From an uncultured Paracoccaceae bacterium (GTDB taxonomy: Bacteria; Pseudomonadota; Alphaproteobacteria; Rhodobacterales; Rhodobacteraceae), in assembly GCA_947487205.1 (NCBI GenBank), contig CANKVU010000018.1, forward strand, positions 1-64,000: a stretch of DNA of 64,000 nt. Reading direction: 5' to 3'. The stretch's first letter is position 1, and each line of letters starts with the position of its first letter. The position numbers and the translations under genes are program-made. The notes under the pieces are model-generated. The model made no database searches, was not told the origin of the DNA, and saw only the letters and a list, made by a program, of their open reading frames with translations. This document shows, one piece after another, positions 1-8,526 of this stretch.

Positions 1-880
1 AGACATCCTTGACGCGCAGGTCGGGCGAGCGGTCGGGCACGTCGAGCTTGTTGGCCTTGGCCAGGTCGTTCACCGCCTTCTGGAAGGTCTCGATCTCGGA
101 CGAGATCGGCTGCAACTCGTCGTCGGCGCGGAAGCCCTTGCCCGACGGCTTCAGGTAATCGTCCCAGAGCCAGTCCTTGCGGTCCTCCCAGGCCTCGTCG
201 AAGAGGCGGCGGATGACCTTCGGCGAATTGTCCATGCGGAAGGCGTCGGATTTCTCCGTCTCGTGGTCGGCATAGCCCTGCATCGCATCCAGGTAGCCGC
301 GCACGAAGGCCCGCACGATCTTGCGTCGCTGCTTGCGGCTCATCCCCTCCTCGTGGGCGGCGACCCAGAAGCCGACCGCCGCGCGCTTCATGTCCCAGGT
401 GAAGGGGGCATAGGTGGCCTCGTCGAAATCGTTGACCGAGAAGATCGGCACCCCGTCCTCGTTCGGCATGACGCCGAAATTCTCCGGATGCACGTCGCCC
501 AGCGCCAGCACGGTCGGCATGTGGGCGTCCATGCCCGCCATGTCGCGGTAGAACAGCAGCGCCGTGCCGCGGAAGAACTTGTAGCGCGACTTGGCGAGCT
601 TCTCGAACTTCTCGCGGGTGCCGTGCGCCTGCTCCTCGATCCGGGTCTCGTGATCCTCGCGCAGGGTGGAGCGGACGTGGCGGCGCCGGTCGAGCCCGGT
701 CAGCATCCGCGGCGGCACCTCCTGCTCGCCGCTGGCGATCCGCTCGGCCAGCTTGCGGAACGCCTCGACCCGGCCCTCGGATTTCACCACCGGCTGGACG
801 ACCCGCTCCTCGCTCTTCTGCTTGGCCCCGTCCGAGGACTTGCGCTTCGTGGACCGCGTGCCCGATTTCGTCTCGGCCAT
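1..880 (-). CDS. DUF2252 family protein (3' end cut by window edge)
   Basis: Reading leftward from an ATG at 880, an uninterrupted frame runs off the window start, so the 293 codons seen are the N-terminal part; DUF2252 proteins are usually about 400-480 residues. The first 30 or so residues are Lys/Ser-rich and probably disordered. The motifs GDVHPENFG and NDFDEA are present, spaced like the HxxxxN and DFD elements of aminoglycoside-phosphotransferase-like kinases, which is the fold inferred for DUF2252. Substrate and role are unknown. The family assignment rests on my recognition of those motifs; the C-terminus cannot be judged. Confidence 0.8.
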   Translation of the reverse strand, partial: MAETKSGTRSTKRKSSDGAKQKSEERVVQPVVKSEGRVEAFRKLAERIASGEQEVPPRMLTGLDRRRHVRSTLREDHETRIEEQAHGTREKFEKLAKSRYKFFRGTALLFYRDMAGMDAHMPTVLALGDVHPENFGVMPNEDGVPIFSVNDFDEATYAPFTWDMKRAAVGFWVAAHEEGMSRKQRRKIVRAFVRGYLDAMQGYADHETEKSDAFRMDNSPKVIRRLFDEAWEDRKDWLWDDYLKPSGKGFRADDELQPISSEIETFQKAVNDLAKANKLDVPDRSPDLRVKDV

Positions 881-964
881 CTGTCGTTCCTTCCCTGTCC
901 GCGTCCAAAGGGTGTCCAACGCCCGGCCGGACCCCGCCGTTCCCCCGGGGGGGGCAGCGCCCCC

Positions 965-1534
965 TCAGCCCGCCCGCGCGACCGCGTCGTGGCGAAAACA
1001 ATCCACCAGGTGATGGTTCAGAAGCCCGCAGGCCTCCATCCATGCCTGCACGATGGTGGGCCCGCAGAACCGGAAGCCGCGCGCCTTCAGCGCCGCCGAC
1101 AGCGCCCGCGATTCGGGCGACTGGGTCGGAACCTCCGCCATCGTCGCATGGCGGGGCGTGCGGGGGACGTGGTCGACCGTCTGCCAGACGAGGGTCGCGA
1201 AACCGATCTCCGCCTCGGTCGCCAGGTAGGCGCGGGCATTGCCGATCGTCGCCTCGATCTTGCCCCGGTGACGCACGATGCCCGGATCGCGCAGAAGTTG
1301 CGCCACCTCGGCCTCGCCCCAGCCCGCGACCACCGCCGGATCGAACCCGGCGAAGGCGGCGCGGAACGCCTCGCGCTTGCGAAGGATCGTGATCCAGGAC
1401 AGCCCCGCCTGAAAGCCGTCCAGGATCAGCTTCTCCCACAGCGCGCGGGGATCGCGTTCCGGCACGCCCCATTCGGTGTCGTGATAGGCGACGTAAAGCG
1501 GGTCGTCCCCGCACCACGGGCAGCGTCCGGGCAT
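965..1534 (-). CDS. tag: DNA-3-methyladenine glycosylase I
   Basis: 189 residues, the normal length for Tag, which removes 3-methyladenine from alkylated DNA as the first step of base excision repair. The zinc-binding residues of the family are visible: Cys5 and His18 at the N-terminus and His175/Cys179 in the motif NHHLVDC. The conserved block AGLSWITILRKREAF is intact. In E. coli Tag a glutamate precedes this block (LEGQQAGLSW); here the same position reads LDGFQAGLSW, a conservative Glu-to-Asp change. It is transcribed divergently from the EAL gene, and the roughly 90 bp between the two starts must hold both promoters. Confidence 0.95.
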   Translation of the reverse strand: MPGRCPWCGDDPLYVAYHDTEWGVPERDPRALWEKLILDGFQAGLSWITILRKREAFRAAFAGFDPAVVAGWGEAEVAQLLRDPGIVRHRGKIEATIGNARAYLATEAEIGFATLVWQTVDHVPRTPRHATMAEVPTQSPESRALSAALKARGFRFCGPTIVQAWMEACGLLNHHLVDCFRHDAVARAG

Positions 1535-1624
1535 CGAAATCGCCTTTCCTTCGCCGAAGATTGCGGACTTTACTGATTCTTAGCATGCATGAACGCAACT
1601 TTCCCGCGCAGGACGGAGATGGCA

Positions 1625-2464
1625 ATGGCCAAGCGTGAGACCGGACCCTCCGCCACCGCGCGGCGCGCCCCCGACCCCGCACCCGCGACCGCGACGGAGG
1701 CGGAGGAACGGGCCCTGCTCGCGATGGTGGAACAGGCCGTCGCGGCGGGCCGGGCCCGGCTCGCCTTCCAGCCGATCGTGGTCGCCCGGTCGCCGCACCG
1801 CCCGATGTTCTACGAGGGGTTGATCCGGATCCTCGAACCGTCGGGGCGCGTGATCCCGGCCTGCGACTTCATCACCGTCGTCGAGCCGACGCCGCTGGGC
1901 CGCCGGATCGACGCGCTGGCGCTGCGGCAGGGCTTCGCGGCGCTGCGCGAGCGGGCGCAATTGCGGCTGTCCATCAACATGTCGGCGCGCACCATCGGCG
2001 ATCCGGGCTGGATGGCGGAGCTCGAGCAAGGCCTCGCGGCCGATCCCACCGCCGCCGAGCGGCTGATCCTCGAAGTGACGGAAAGCTCGCCCGTCACCGC
2101 GCCCGACCGGGTCGCGGCGTTCATCGACATGCTGCAGGCCACCGGCATCGCCTTCGCCGTGGACGATTTCGGGGCCGGCTTCACCTCGATGCGGCACCTG
2201 CGGCAGTTCCGCTTCGACATCCTCAAGATCGACGGATCGCTCTGCGGCGACGTGGCCAGCAACCCCGACAGCCTGGCGCTGGTGACGGCCATCGTCGGCA
2301 TCGCCCGTCATTTCGAGATGATGACCGTGGCCGAACGGGTGGAGCGCGCCGCCGATGCCGAGATGCTGGGCCGGATCGGCGTCGACGGCCTGCAGGGCTA
2401 TCTCTTCGCGGCGCCGACGCTGTGGCCGGACTGGCGCGATTGCGTGCAGGACCGCTCCGCCTGA
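1625..2464 (+). CDS. EAL-domain cyclic-di-GMP phosphodiesterase, stand-alone
   Basis: A single EAL domain preceded by about 35 residues of Ala/Pro-rich leader, with no GGDEF, PAS or membrane segment. Expected catalytic elements are present: EGL in the EAL position, the Asn of SINMSA, the Glu of LEVTESS, the DDFGAG pair, the Lys of LKIDGS, the Glu in the AERVE loop and the final LQGYLFAAP. It therefore looks competent to hydrolyse c-di-GMP to pGpG in the cytoplasm. Start choice: GGAG at 1615-1618 lies 6 nt before ATG 1625; an in-frame ATG at 1589 would add 12 residues but has no clear ribosome-binding site. Divergent from tag. Confidence 0.85.
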   Translation: MAKRETGPSATARRAPDPAPATATEAEERALLAMVEQAVAAGRARLAFQPIVVARSPHRPMFYEGLIRILEPSGRVIPACDFITVVEPTPLGRRIDALALRQGFAALRERAQLRLSINMSARTIGDPGWMAELEQGLAADPTAAERLILEVTESSPVTAPDRVAAFIDMLQATGIAFAVDDFGAGFTSMRHLRQFRFDILKIDGSLCGDVASNPDSLALVTAIVGIARHFEMMTVAERVERAADAEMLGRIGVDGLQGYLFAAPTLWPDWRDCVQDRSA

Positions 2465-2571
2465 GTCTCCGTCCCGGGGGCGGGTGGCCTTGTCCGGCGG
2501 GCGCATTATAGTCCATGCGACGTCGAGGTGCGGCGGCGAGCCGCGGCGCCCGGACAATTGGAGGGGATAGC

Positions 2572-3747
2572 ATGACGAATGTCGTAATCGCATCGGCGGC
2601 GCGCACCGCCGTGGGCACCTTCGGCGGGGCGCTGGCGGATGTGCCGGCGCACGATCTGGGGGCCAGGGTGCTCGAGGCGCTGGTCGAGCGCGCGGGCATC
2701 GACAAGTCCGAGGTGAGCGAGACGATCCTGGGCCAGGTGCTGACCGCCGGGCAGGGCCAGAACCCCGCCCGCCAGGCCCATATCAACGCCGGCCTGCCGA
2801 TCGAATCGGCCGCCTGGGGCATCAACCAGGTCTGCGGCTCGGGGCTGCGGGCGGTGGCGCTCGGCGCCCAGCACATCCAGCTCGGCGACGCCAAGATCAT
2901 CGCCGCCGGCGGGCAGGAGAACATGTCGATGGCCCCGCACGTGGCGAACCTGCGCAAGGGCCACAAGATGGGCGACCTGAAGTTCGTCGATTCGATGATC
3001 CGCGACGGACTCTGGGATGCCTTCAACGGCTATCACATGGGCCAGACCGCCGAGAACGTGGCCGAGAAGTGGCAGATCAGCCGCGACGAGCAGGACCGCT
3101 TCGCCGCCCGCTCGCACAACAACGCCGAGAAGGCCCGCGCCGACGGACGCTTCCAGGACGAGATCGTGCCCTACACCTATTCGACGAAGAAGGGCGACGT
3201 GACCGTCGACAAGGACGAGCACATCCGCGAGGGCGCCTCGCCCGAGGGGATGGCGAAGCTCCGCCCCGCCTTCACCAAGGACGGCTCCGTCACCGCCGGC
3301 AACGCGTCGGGCATCAACGACGGCGCCGCCGGGGTGCTCCTGATGACCGCCGAGGAGGCCGAGAAGCGCGGCATCGAGCCGATGGCGCGGATCGTCAGCT
3401 ACGCCACCGTCGGCCTCGACCCCTCGATCATGGGCACCGGGCCCATCGGCGCCAGCCGCAAGGCGCTGGAGATGGCCGGCTGGAAGCCCGGCGACCTCGA
3501 TCTCGTGGAGGCGAACGAGGCCTTCGCCGCGCAGGCCTGCGCGGTGAACAAGGACATGGGCTGGGACCCCGAGATCGTGAACGTGAACGGCGGCGCCATC
3601 GCCATCGGCCACCCGATCGGAGCCTCGGGCGCGCGGATCTTCAACACGCTGCTCTTCGAGATGAAGAAGCGCGACGCCAAGAAGGGGCTCGCCACGCTCT
3701 GCATCGGCGGCGGAATGGGCGTCGCCATGTGCGTCGAGCGCGCCTGA
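2572..3747 (+). CDS. phaA: acetyl-CoA C-acetyltransferase (beta-ketothiolase)
   Basis: 391 residues, typical for biosynthetic thiolases, preceded by a strong GGAGGGG site at 2560-2566. It condenses two acetyl-CoA into acetoacetyl-CoA, the first step of polyhydroxybutyrate synthesis. The nucleophilic Cys88 is in [10 protein letters not shown], the general base His in GHPIGASGA, and the second active-site Cys in CIGGGMG near the C-terminus. The nearby acetoacetyl-CoA reductase (4658-5380) supports phaA rather than a degradative role; a second, more FadA-like thiolase lies at 40661-41872. A stable hairpin directly follows the stop codon. Confidence 0.95.
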   Translation: MTNVVIASAARTAVGTFGGALADVPAHDLGARVLEALVERAGIDKSEVSETILGQVLTAGQGQNPARQAHINAGLPIESAAWGINQVCGSGLRAVALGAQHIQLGDAKIIAAGGQENMSMAPHVANLRKGHKMGDLKFVDSMIRDGLWDAFNGYHMGQTAENVAEKWQISRDEQDRFAARSHNNAEKARADGRFQDEIVPYTYSTKKGDVTVDKDEHIREGASPEGMAKLRPAFTKDGSVTAGNASGINDGAAGVLLMTAEEAEKRGIEPMARIVSYATVGLDPSIMGTGPIGASRKALEMAGWKPGDLDLVEANEAFAAQACAVNKDMGWDPEIVNVNGGAIAIGHPIGASGARIFNTLLFEMKKRDAKKGLATLCIGGGMGVAMCVERA

Positions 3748-3754
3748 CGGACAG

Positions 3755-3778
3755 GGGCCGCGCCACCCGGCGCGGCCC
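3755..3778 (+). terminator. strong stem-loop after phaA
   Basis: Perfect 10-bp stem GGGCCGCGCC / GGCGCGGCCC with a 4-nt ACCC loop, starting 7 nt past the phaA stop and ending 9 nt before the next ATG. There is no following T-run, so it may be a Rho-assisted terminator, an attenuator or an mRNA-stabilising 3' hairpin rather than a full intrinsic terminator. Confidence 0.6.
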
Positions 3779-3787
3779 GCCACTCCC

Positions 3788-4645
3788 ATGAGCGAGACAT
3801 TCTTCGATCAGGTCGTCTTCTCGGGCGGCGGCACGCGATGCATGTGGCAGGGCGGCTTCATCGATTTCCTGCGCAAGGAAATCCCCATCGATCCGGCGCG
3901 CATCATCGGCGTCTCGGGCGGTGCCTGCACCGGCTGCGGCTTCATCACCAATCGCGGCATCGACGTGCGCGACACGTTCATCGAGCGGTTCGGCCGGCAC
4001 GACCGCAACCTTCCCCTGCACGAGCCCTTCGACGGGGAGCCGGGCCGGTCGCCCCACCAGATCATCTACCGCGACATCATCGAGCATTGCTTCGGCGACG
4101 AGGAGTCGGGGAAGCTGATCGCCGGGGGGCCGCAATTCCAGGTTCTGCTCGCCCGTCCGCCCGACGAGGACTGGAAGCGCCTCACCGGCGCGGCGATGAC
4201 CCTGGTCTATGTCGCCGACACCGCCATCCGCTCATCGCCGCATCTCGAATGGGCGGAAAAGATGGGCCTGCGGGAGGAACGCGTCGATGCCAACCAGGCG
4301 GCCCGCGACAATCATCTGACCGACCTGATCTGCGCGGCGGCGACGATCCCGCCGGCCTTCGACCCACCGGACTGGGAAGGCACGCCGGCGATCGACGCGG
4401 GGATGGCGGACCAGGCCCCGATGCCCGTTCCCGACGAGGGCACCAGCCTGATCCTGCTGACGAAGCGGTTTCGCAACCTGCCCGACATTCCCGGCCGGAC
4501 CTACGTGCAGCCCTCCGAGGAGGTGCCCGCCGACAAGATCGACTTTACCGATCCCGAGAAGGTGCGCGACACTTGGGCCCTCGGGGAGGAAGATGCCCGC
4601 CGGTTCCTGGCGGATATCGACGACATCGCAATACGGAAAACCTAG
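3788..4645 (+). CDS. patatin-like phospholipase/esterase between phaA and phaB
   Basis: 285 residues with the three patatin signatures: an oxyanion-hole glycine stretch (FSGGGTRCMWQGG, residues 11-23), the nucleophile elbow GVSGG with Ser43, and the dyad aspartate in AIDAG (Asp203). Such serine hydrolases cleave acyl esters of phospholipids or similar substrates; no signal peptide is visible, so it should be cytosolic. It lies 40 bp after phaA and 12 bp before phaB. Its ATG has no recognisable Shine-Dalgarno sequence and sits just behind the phaA hairpin, suggesting weak or coupled translation. A link to polyhydroxybutyrate granules (lipid or polyester hydrolysis) is inference from position only. 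Confidence 0.85.
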   Translation: MSETFFDQVVFSGGGTRCMWQGGFIDFLRKEIPIDPARIIGVSGGACTGCGFITNRGIDVRDTFIERFGRHDRNLPLHEPFDGEPGRSPHQIIYRDIIEHCFGDEESGKLIAGGPQFQVLLARPPDEDWKRLTGAAMTLVYVADTAIRSSPHLEWAEKMGLREERVDANQAARDNHLTDLICAAATIPPAFDPPDWEGTPAIDAGMADQAPMPVPDEGTSLILLTKRFRNLPDIPGRTYVQPSEEVPADKIDFTDPEKVRDTWALGEEDARRFLADIDDIAIRKT

Positions 4646-4657
4646 GAGGAGGAACGA

Positions 4658-5380
4658 ATGGGACGCGTAGCTATCGTGACAGGAGGAAGCCGCGGGATCG
4701 GCGCCGCCATTTCCAAGGCCCTGAAGGAGGCCGGCCACCAGGTCGTGGCCACCTATGGCGGCAACGACGAGGCGGCGAGGAAATTCACCGACGAGACCGG
4801 GATCGAGACGGCGAAGTGCGATGTCAGCGATTACGAGGCCTGCCAGAAGGGCATCGCCGACATCGAGGAGAAGATGGGCCCGGTCGAGATCCTGGTGAAC
4901 AACGCCGGCATCACCAAGGACGCCCCGTTCCACAAGATGACGCCCGACCAGTGGAACGCGGTGATCGGCACCAACCTCACCGGCGTCTTCAACATGAGCC
5001 ACAACGTCTGGAAGGGGATGCGGGAGCGGGGCTACGGCCGCATCGTCACGATCAGCTCGATCAACGGGCAGAAGGGCCAGTTCGGCCAGGCGAATTACGC
5101 CGCCTCGAAGGCCGGGGATCTCGGCTTCACCAAGACGCTGGCCGCCGAGGGCGCGGGCAAGGGCATCACCGTGAACGCCGTCTGCCCGGGCTACATCGCC
5201 ACCGACATGGTCATGGCGGTGCCCGAGAAGGTGCGTGAGCAGATCATCTCCCAGATCCCCGTCGGCCGTCTGGGCGAACCGGAAGAGATCGCGCGATGCG
5301 TGTCCTTCCTCGTCTCCGACGATGCCGGGTTCATCACCGGCGCGACGATCACCGCGAATGGCGGCCAGTACTTCGCCTGA
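4658..5380 (+). CDS. phaB: acetoacetyl-CoA reductase
   Basis: 240-residue short-chain dehydrogenase. The NADPH-binding GGSRGIG motif is at residues 9-15, NNAGI at 81-85, and the catalytic Ser134-Tyr147-Lys151 triad is seen in SSINGQKGQ and YAASK. The SSINGQKGQFGQ block is characteristic of PhaB, which reduces acetoacetyl-CoA to (R)-3-hydroxybutyryl-CoA for PHB synthase. A strong AGGAGGAGG site precedes ATG 4658. It is co-oriented with phaA and the patatin gene. FabG, the closest alternative, usually carries a slightly different active-site loop, and the phaA linkage argues against it. Confidence 0.95.
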   Translation: MGRVAIVTGGSRGIGAAISKALKEAGHQVVATYGGNDEAARKFTDETGIETAKCDVSDYEACQKGIADIEEKMGPVEILVNNAGITKDAPFHKMTPDQWNAVIGTNLTGVFNMSHNVWKGMRERGYGRIVTISSINGQKGQFGQANYAASKAGDLGFTKTLAAEGAGKGITVNAVCPGYIATDMVMAVPEKVREQIISQIPVGRLGEPEEIARCVSFLVSDDAGFITGATITANGGQYFA

Positions 5381-5399
5381 TCCCGCCGGGGCAGCAAGA

Positions 5400-5425
5400 G
5401 GGCCGGTTCCGCCAGGAGCCGGCCC
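5400..5425 (+). terminator. stem-loop downstream of phaB
   Basis: GGGCCGG (5400-5406) pairs with CCGGCCC (5419-5425), extended inward by one wobble and one A-T pair, loop 8 nt. It begins 20 nt after the phaB stop and lies between convergent genes. No T-run follows, so termination efficiency is uncertain. Confidence 0.45.
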
Positions 5426-5457
5426 GCGTCGTGTCCGGGGGGCGTGCGCGCCCCGCG

Positions 5458-5622
5458 CTAATGTGCCAGTCGTTCGATCTGTTCCTTCAGGCGAAGCTTC
5501 TGTCGCTTCATCTGCCGGATCTCCAGCTCGTCGCAGGACGGGCTGCGTTCCGCTGCCTCCACCTGATCCGACAGGGTCTGGTGTTTCTTCCGCAGTTCCT
5601 GAACGTGCGAACTCACCGACAT
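5458..5622 (-). CDS. DUF465 (YdcH-like) small protein
   Basis: 54-residue protein, highly charged and predicted almost entirely helical: it opens MSVSSHVQELRKKHQ and continues with alternating Glu/Lys/Leu ending in ERLAH. The pattern (HxxLxxKHxxLxxxxxxEExxxxxDxxEIxxLKKxKLxLKDxI) is that of the DUF465/YdcH family, common as single-copy tiny genes in Alphaproteobacteria with no established function. Start at ATG 5622 and stop TAG at 5458. It converges on phaB across the 5400-5425 hairpin. Short length limits certainty, but the family pattern is clear. Confidence 0.75.
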   Translation of the reverse strand: MSVSSHVQELRKKHQTLSDQVEAAERSPSCDELEIRQMKRQKLRLKEQIERLAH

Positions 5623-5727
5623 GCGTGACCTCCGATGCTGCTGATCTCTTGAATGTAGGCATCGTTTCGCGGGCTGTCATCTGATTGTCGTCAAATTTCG
5701 GCGACAGTGCCCCGCACTTGGCGAATG

Positions 5728-6483
5728 TTACCCGAGCGCCGCCCCGTCCCGCAGGACCGCCCGGGCGGCCGGCGCGAAATCGTCGCCGTCCGCCCCGTGC
5801 GCGGCGGGGCCGTGCAGCACGAAGGGCGGCGCCAGCCGCGCCGGGCTGCGGCCGCCCTTGATCCCCCGGACCAGGACCAGGATCGCGTCGCGCCCGGCGC
5901 GGGGCGCCACCGGGCGCAGCTCCAGGCTGCCGAGCCGCGCCGCCATCGCCGTCATCAGCTCCGGCAGGCGGTCGGCGCGTTGGATCACGGTCAGGGTCCC
6001 GCGGGGGGCGAGGCGACGGCTCCCGGCATCGATCCACGCCTCGAGGTCCAGCGCCCCGCCCAGTGCGGTTTCGCGTTCCGCGAGAGTCGCGGCGGTGCCG
6101 CGGCGGCGGTCGAAATAGGGCGGGTTGGCGATCACCCGGTCGAAGGCCCGCGCCTTCAGCTCGGCCGGCATCCGGGCCACGTCGCCCGCCACGATCCGCG
6201 CGTCGAACCCGTTGGCGGCGGCGTTCCGGCGGGCGAGCCCGGCATAGGCGGGCTGCACCTCCAGCCCGTTGAGGTCGAGCCCCGCCACCCGCGCCCCCAG
6301 GCACAGAAGCGCCGTGCCCGCTCCGCAGCCCAGGTCGAGCACCGACTGGCCCGCCCGCGCCTCCACCGCCGCCGCGAGCAGCACCGGGTCGATCCCGGCC
6401 CGGTAGCCCCGCCGGGGCTGCCACAGGTGCAGGCGGCCGCCCAGGAAGGCGTCGCGGGTCAGCTCATCGTCCGGGATCGACAT
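5728..6483 (-). CDS. tRNA1(Val) A37 N6-methyltransferase-like (TrmN6/COG4123)
   Basis: 251 residues with a class I S-adenosylmethionine fold. Motif I is DLGCGAGTALLCLGARV, and the amino-methyltransferase motif IV is NPPYF, diagnostic of N6-adenine or N5-glutamine methylation. The N-terminal DAFLGGRLHLWQPRRGYR is the family lead-in (substrate loop) of TrmN6/YfiC proteins, which methylate A37 of tRNA1(Val). Its start overlaps the upstream DUF2007 gene by 20 nt, so the two are likely translated together. The exact RNA or protein target is inferred; COG4123 members are variable. Confidence 0.8.
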   Translation of the reverse strand: MSIPDDELTRDAFLGGRLHLWQPRRGYRAGIDPVLLAAAVEARAGQSVLDLGCGAGTALLCLGARVAGLDLNGLEVQPAYAGLARRNAAANGFDARIVAGDVARMPAELKARAFDRVIANPPYFDRRRGTAATLAERETALGGALDLEAWIDAGSRRLAPRGTLTVIQRADRLPELMTAMAARLGSLELRPVAPRAGRDAILVLVRGIKGGRSPARLAPPFVLHGPAAHGADGDDFAPAARAVLRDGAALG

Positions 6484-6679
6484 CGTTGTCGCGCAGGACC
6501 GCGCTGGCCCGGAAATGGTCGCGGTCCGCGACCATCAGGCGGCGCGGCAGGATGCCGATGGAGCCCTCGATCACGCTCGTATGGACGTCCAGTTCGAACA
6601 CCTCTATCCCCTCGCCCGACAGGAGCGCCTTGGCGAAGGCGATGGCGGTGGGATCGTTCGAGCGCATGAGTTCCTTCAT
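6464..6679 (-). CDS. DUF2007 domain protein
   Basis: 71 residues. DUF2007 proteins are small alpha/beta folds related to the PII signal protein fold; the sequence MKELMRSNDPTAIAFAKALL followed by a short segment with two valine-rich strands and LPRRLMVADRD is typical: a helix over which a residue-pair or ligand could bind, and a 'lower-right strand' ending in a basic pair. Role unknown. It overlaps the methyltransferase gene by 20 nt downstream, and its start is about 40 bp from the divergently transcribed polyprenyl synthase gene, an arrangement I know from other Rhodobacterales. Confidence 0.75.
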   Translation of the reverse strand: MKELMRSNDPTAIAFAKALLSGEGIEVFELDVHTSVIEGSIGILPRRLMVADRDHFRASAVLRDNDVDPGR

Positions 6680-6721
6680 GACGGGCGACGTAGCGGCCGC
6701 GCGGGGCCGGGGAAAGGGGGC

Positions 6722-7708
6722 ATGATGGATGCGGGGGCGAAACCGCAGGAGCGGTTGGCCGGTGCCCTGGCCGACGAGCTGACGCAGGTGGACGCGGTCA
6801 TCCGCGCGCGCATGGCGTCCGAGAACGCGCCCCGCATCCCCGAGGTCACGGCGCATCTGGTGGGGGCGGGCGGCAAGCGGATCCGGCCCATGCTGACGCT
6901 CGCCGCGGCCCGGATGATGGGCCATCGCGGGACGGCGGCGATCAACCTCGCCGCGGCGGTGGAATTCATCCATACCGCCACGCTCCTGCATGACGACGTG
7001 GTCGACGAGAGCGGCCAGCGCCGCGGCCGGCCCACCGCGAACCTGCTCTGGGACAACAAGTCGAGCGTGCTGGTGGGCGACTACCTCTTCGCCCGCTCGT
7101 TCCAGCTGATGGTAGAGGCGGGCTCGATCCGCGTCCTCGACATCCTGTCGAACGCCGCCGCCACCATCGCCGAGGGCGAGGTGCTGCAGCTCACCGCCAT
7201 GAGCGACCTGGCCACCGGAGAGGAAACCTACCTCAAGATCGTGCGCGGCAAGACGGCCGCGCTCTTCTCCGCCGCGACCGAGGTGGGCGGCGTCGTCGCC
7301 AATGCCTCCGAGGCCGAGATCCGGGCGCTCTGGACCTTTGGCGACGCGCTGGGCGTGGCCTTCCAGATGGCCGACGACCTGATCGACTGGCTCGACGAGA
7401 CCGGCAAGGGCCGCGGCGACGATTTCCGCGAGCGCAAGATGACCCTGCCGATCATCCGCGCCGTCGCCCGCGCCGAGGGCGAGGACCGTGCCTTCTGGGA
7501 ACGGACGATCGCGCGGGGCCGGCAGGAGGAGGGCGACCTCGACCGCGCCGCCGCCCTGCTGGAGCGGACCGCGGCGCTCGCCTCGGTGCGGCGCACGGCG
7601 CTGGCCTGGGCCGAGACCGCAAAGGAGGCGCTCGACCACCTGCCCGATCACGAATTGCGCGGCCTGCTGTCCGACCTGGCGGATTACGTGGTCGAACGGA
7701 TCCGCTAG
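6722..7708 (+). CDS. trans-polyprenyl diphosphate synthase (octa-/decaprenyl type)
   Basis: 328 residues. The two aspartate-rich motifs that bind Mg-diphosphate are complete: DDVVD at residues 91-95 (FARM) and DDLID at 218-222 (SARM); GGKRIRP at 50-56 binds isopentenyl diphosphate. Small residues before the first motif (TATLLH) fit a long-chain enzyme making the ubiquinone side chain; the exact chain length cannot be read from sequence, though Rhodobacterales use ubiquinone-10. Tandem ATGs at 6722 and 6725 leave a one-residue doubt. Its 3' end overlaps ispE, on the opposite strand, by 4 nt. Confidence 0.9.
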   Translation: MMDAGAKPQERLAGALADELTQVDAVIRARMASENAPRIPEVTAHLVGAGGKRIRPMLTLAAARMMGHRGTAAINLAAAVEFIHTATLLHDDVVDESGQRRGRPTANLLWDNKSSVLVGDYLFARSFQLMVEAGSIRVLDILSNAAATIAEGEVLQLTAMSDLATGEETYLKIVRGKTAALFSAATEVGGVVANASEAEIRALWTFGDALGVAFQMADDLIDWLDETGKGRGDDFRERKMTLPIIRAVARAEGEDRAFWERTIARGRQEEGDLDRAAALLERTAALASVRRTALAWAETAKEALDHLPDHELRGLLSDLADYVVERIR

Positions 7709-8526
7709 GCGCTCGCCGCCGCCGTCACCCACCATTCGGGATGCCGCGCGGCGATGGCGTCCGCGGCCGCCCGCGCCTCAACCTCCGCGCCGTAAAGGCC
7801 GAAGCAGGTGGCCCCCGATCCCGACATGCGCGCCAGCAGGCACCCCCGCGTGGCCGCGATCCGCGCCAGCACCGCGCCCACCGCGGGCTCCACCGCCCGC
7901 GCGGCGTCTTCGAGGTCGTTGCGCTGGTGGTGGAGCCAGCCGGCCAGCGCGGCCGCGTCCGGGGCCGCTGGGATCGCGGCCATGGCGGCATTCCCGCGCC
8001 GCTCCAGCGCGGCGAAGATCGCGGGGGTCGAAACCGGACGTCCCGGATTGACGAGGCACAGATGCAGCCGGGGCAGGGGCGGCACGTCCGACAGCGCCTC
8101 GCCGATCCCCGCCATCCGCCGCGGCCGCGGATCGAGGCACACGGGCACGTCGGCGCCCAGCCGCTCCGTCCCGGGGGGCACCTCCCGCCCGTCGAGCGCG
8201 GCGAGCGCGCGGAACGTCGCGGCCGCGTCCGACGAGCCGCCGCCGATCCCCGCCGCCACCGGCAGCCGCTTGTCGAGCGTGATGCGCGCCGGCGGCCCGG
8301 CGGTCATCCGCGCCGCCCGCAGCACCAGGTTGTCGCCGCCCGACAGGCCGGCGGCGAAGGGGCCCGTCACGTCGAGCGACCAGTCGCGAGCCGACTCGAC
8401 CCGCACGCGATCGCCCACATCGGCGAAGATCACAAGCGAATCGAGCAGGTGATAGCCGTCCGCGCGGCGGCCGGTCACGTGCAGGGTCAGGTTGATCTTG
8501 GCCGGGGCGAAGGCCTTAGCCGCCAT
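7705..8526 (-). CDS. ispE: 4-diphosphocytidyl-2-C-methyl-D-erythritol kinase
   Basis: 273-residue GHMP-family kinase that phosphorylates the 2-hydroxyl of CDP-methylerythritol in the non-mevalonate isoprenoid pathway. Visible are the N-terminal [10 protein letters not shown] with the substrate/catalytic Lys10, the ATP-binding loop [11 protein letters not shown] (residues 93-103), catalytic Asp126 in GADVPVC, and the third motif [12 protein letters not shown]. Its start overlaps the end of the TPR gene by 11 nt, so they form one transcript. It converges with a polyprenyl diphosphate synthase, which uses products of the same pathway. Confidence 0.95.
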   Translation of the reverse strand: MAAKAFAPAKINLTLHVTGRRADGYHLLDSLVIFADVGDRVRVESARDWSLDVTGPFAAGLSGGDNLVLRAARMTAGPPARITLDKRLPVAAGIGGGSSDAAATFRALAALDGREVPPGTERLGADVPVCLDPRPRRMAGIGEALSDVPPLPRLHLCLVNPGRPVSTPAIFAALERRGNAAMAAIPAAPDAAALAGWLHHQRNDLEDAARAVEPAVGAVLARIAATRGCLLARMSGSGATCFGLYGAEVEARAAADAIAARHPEWWVTAAASA

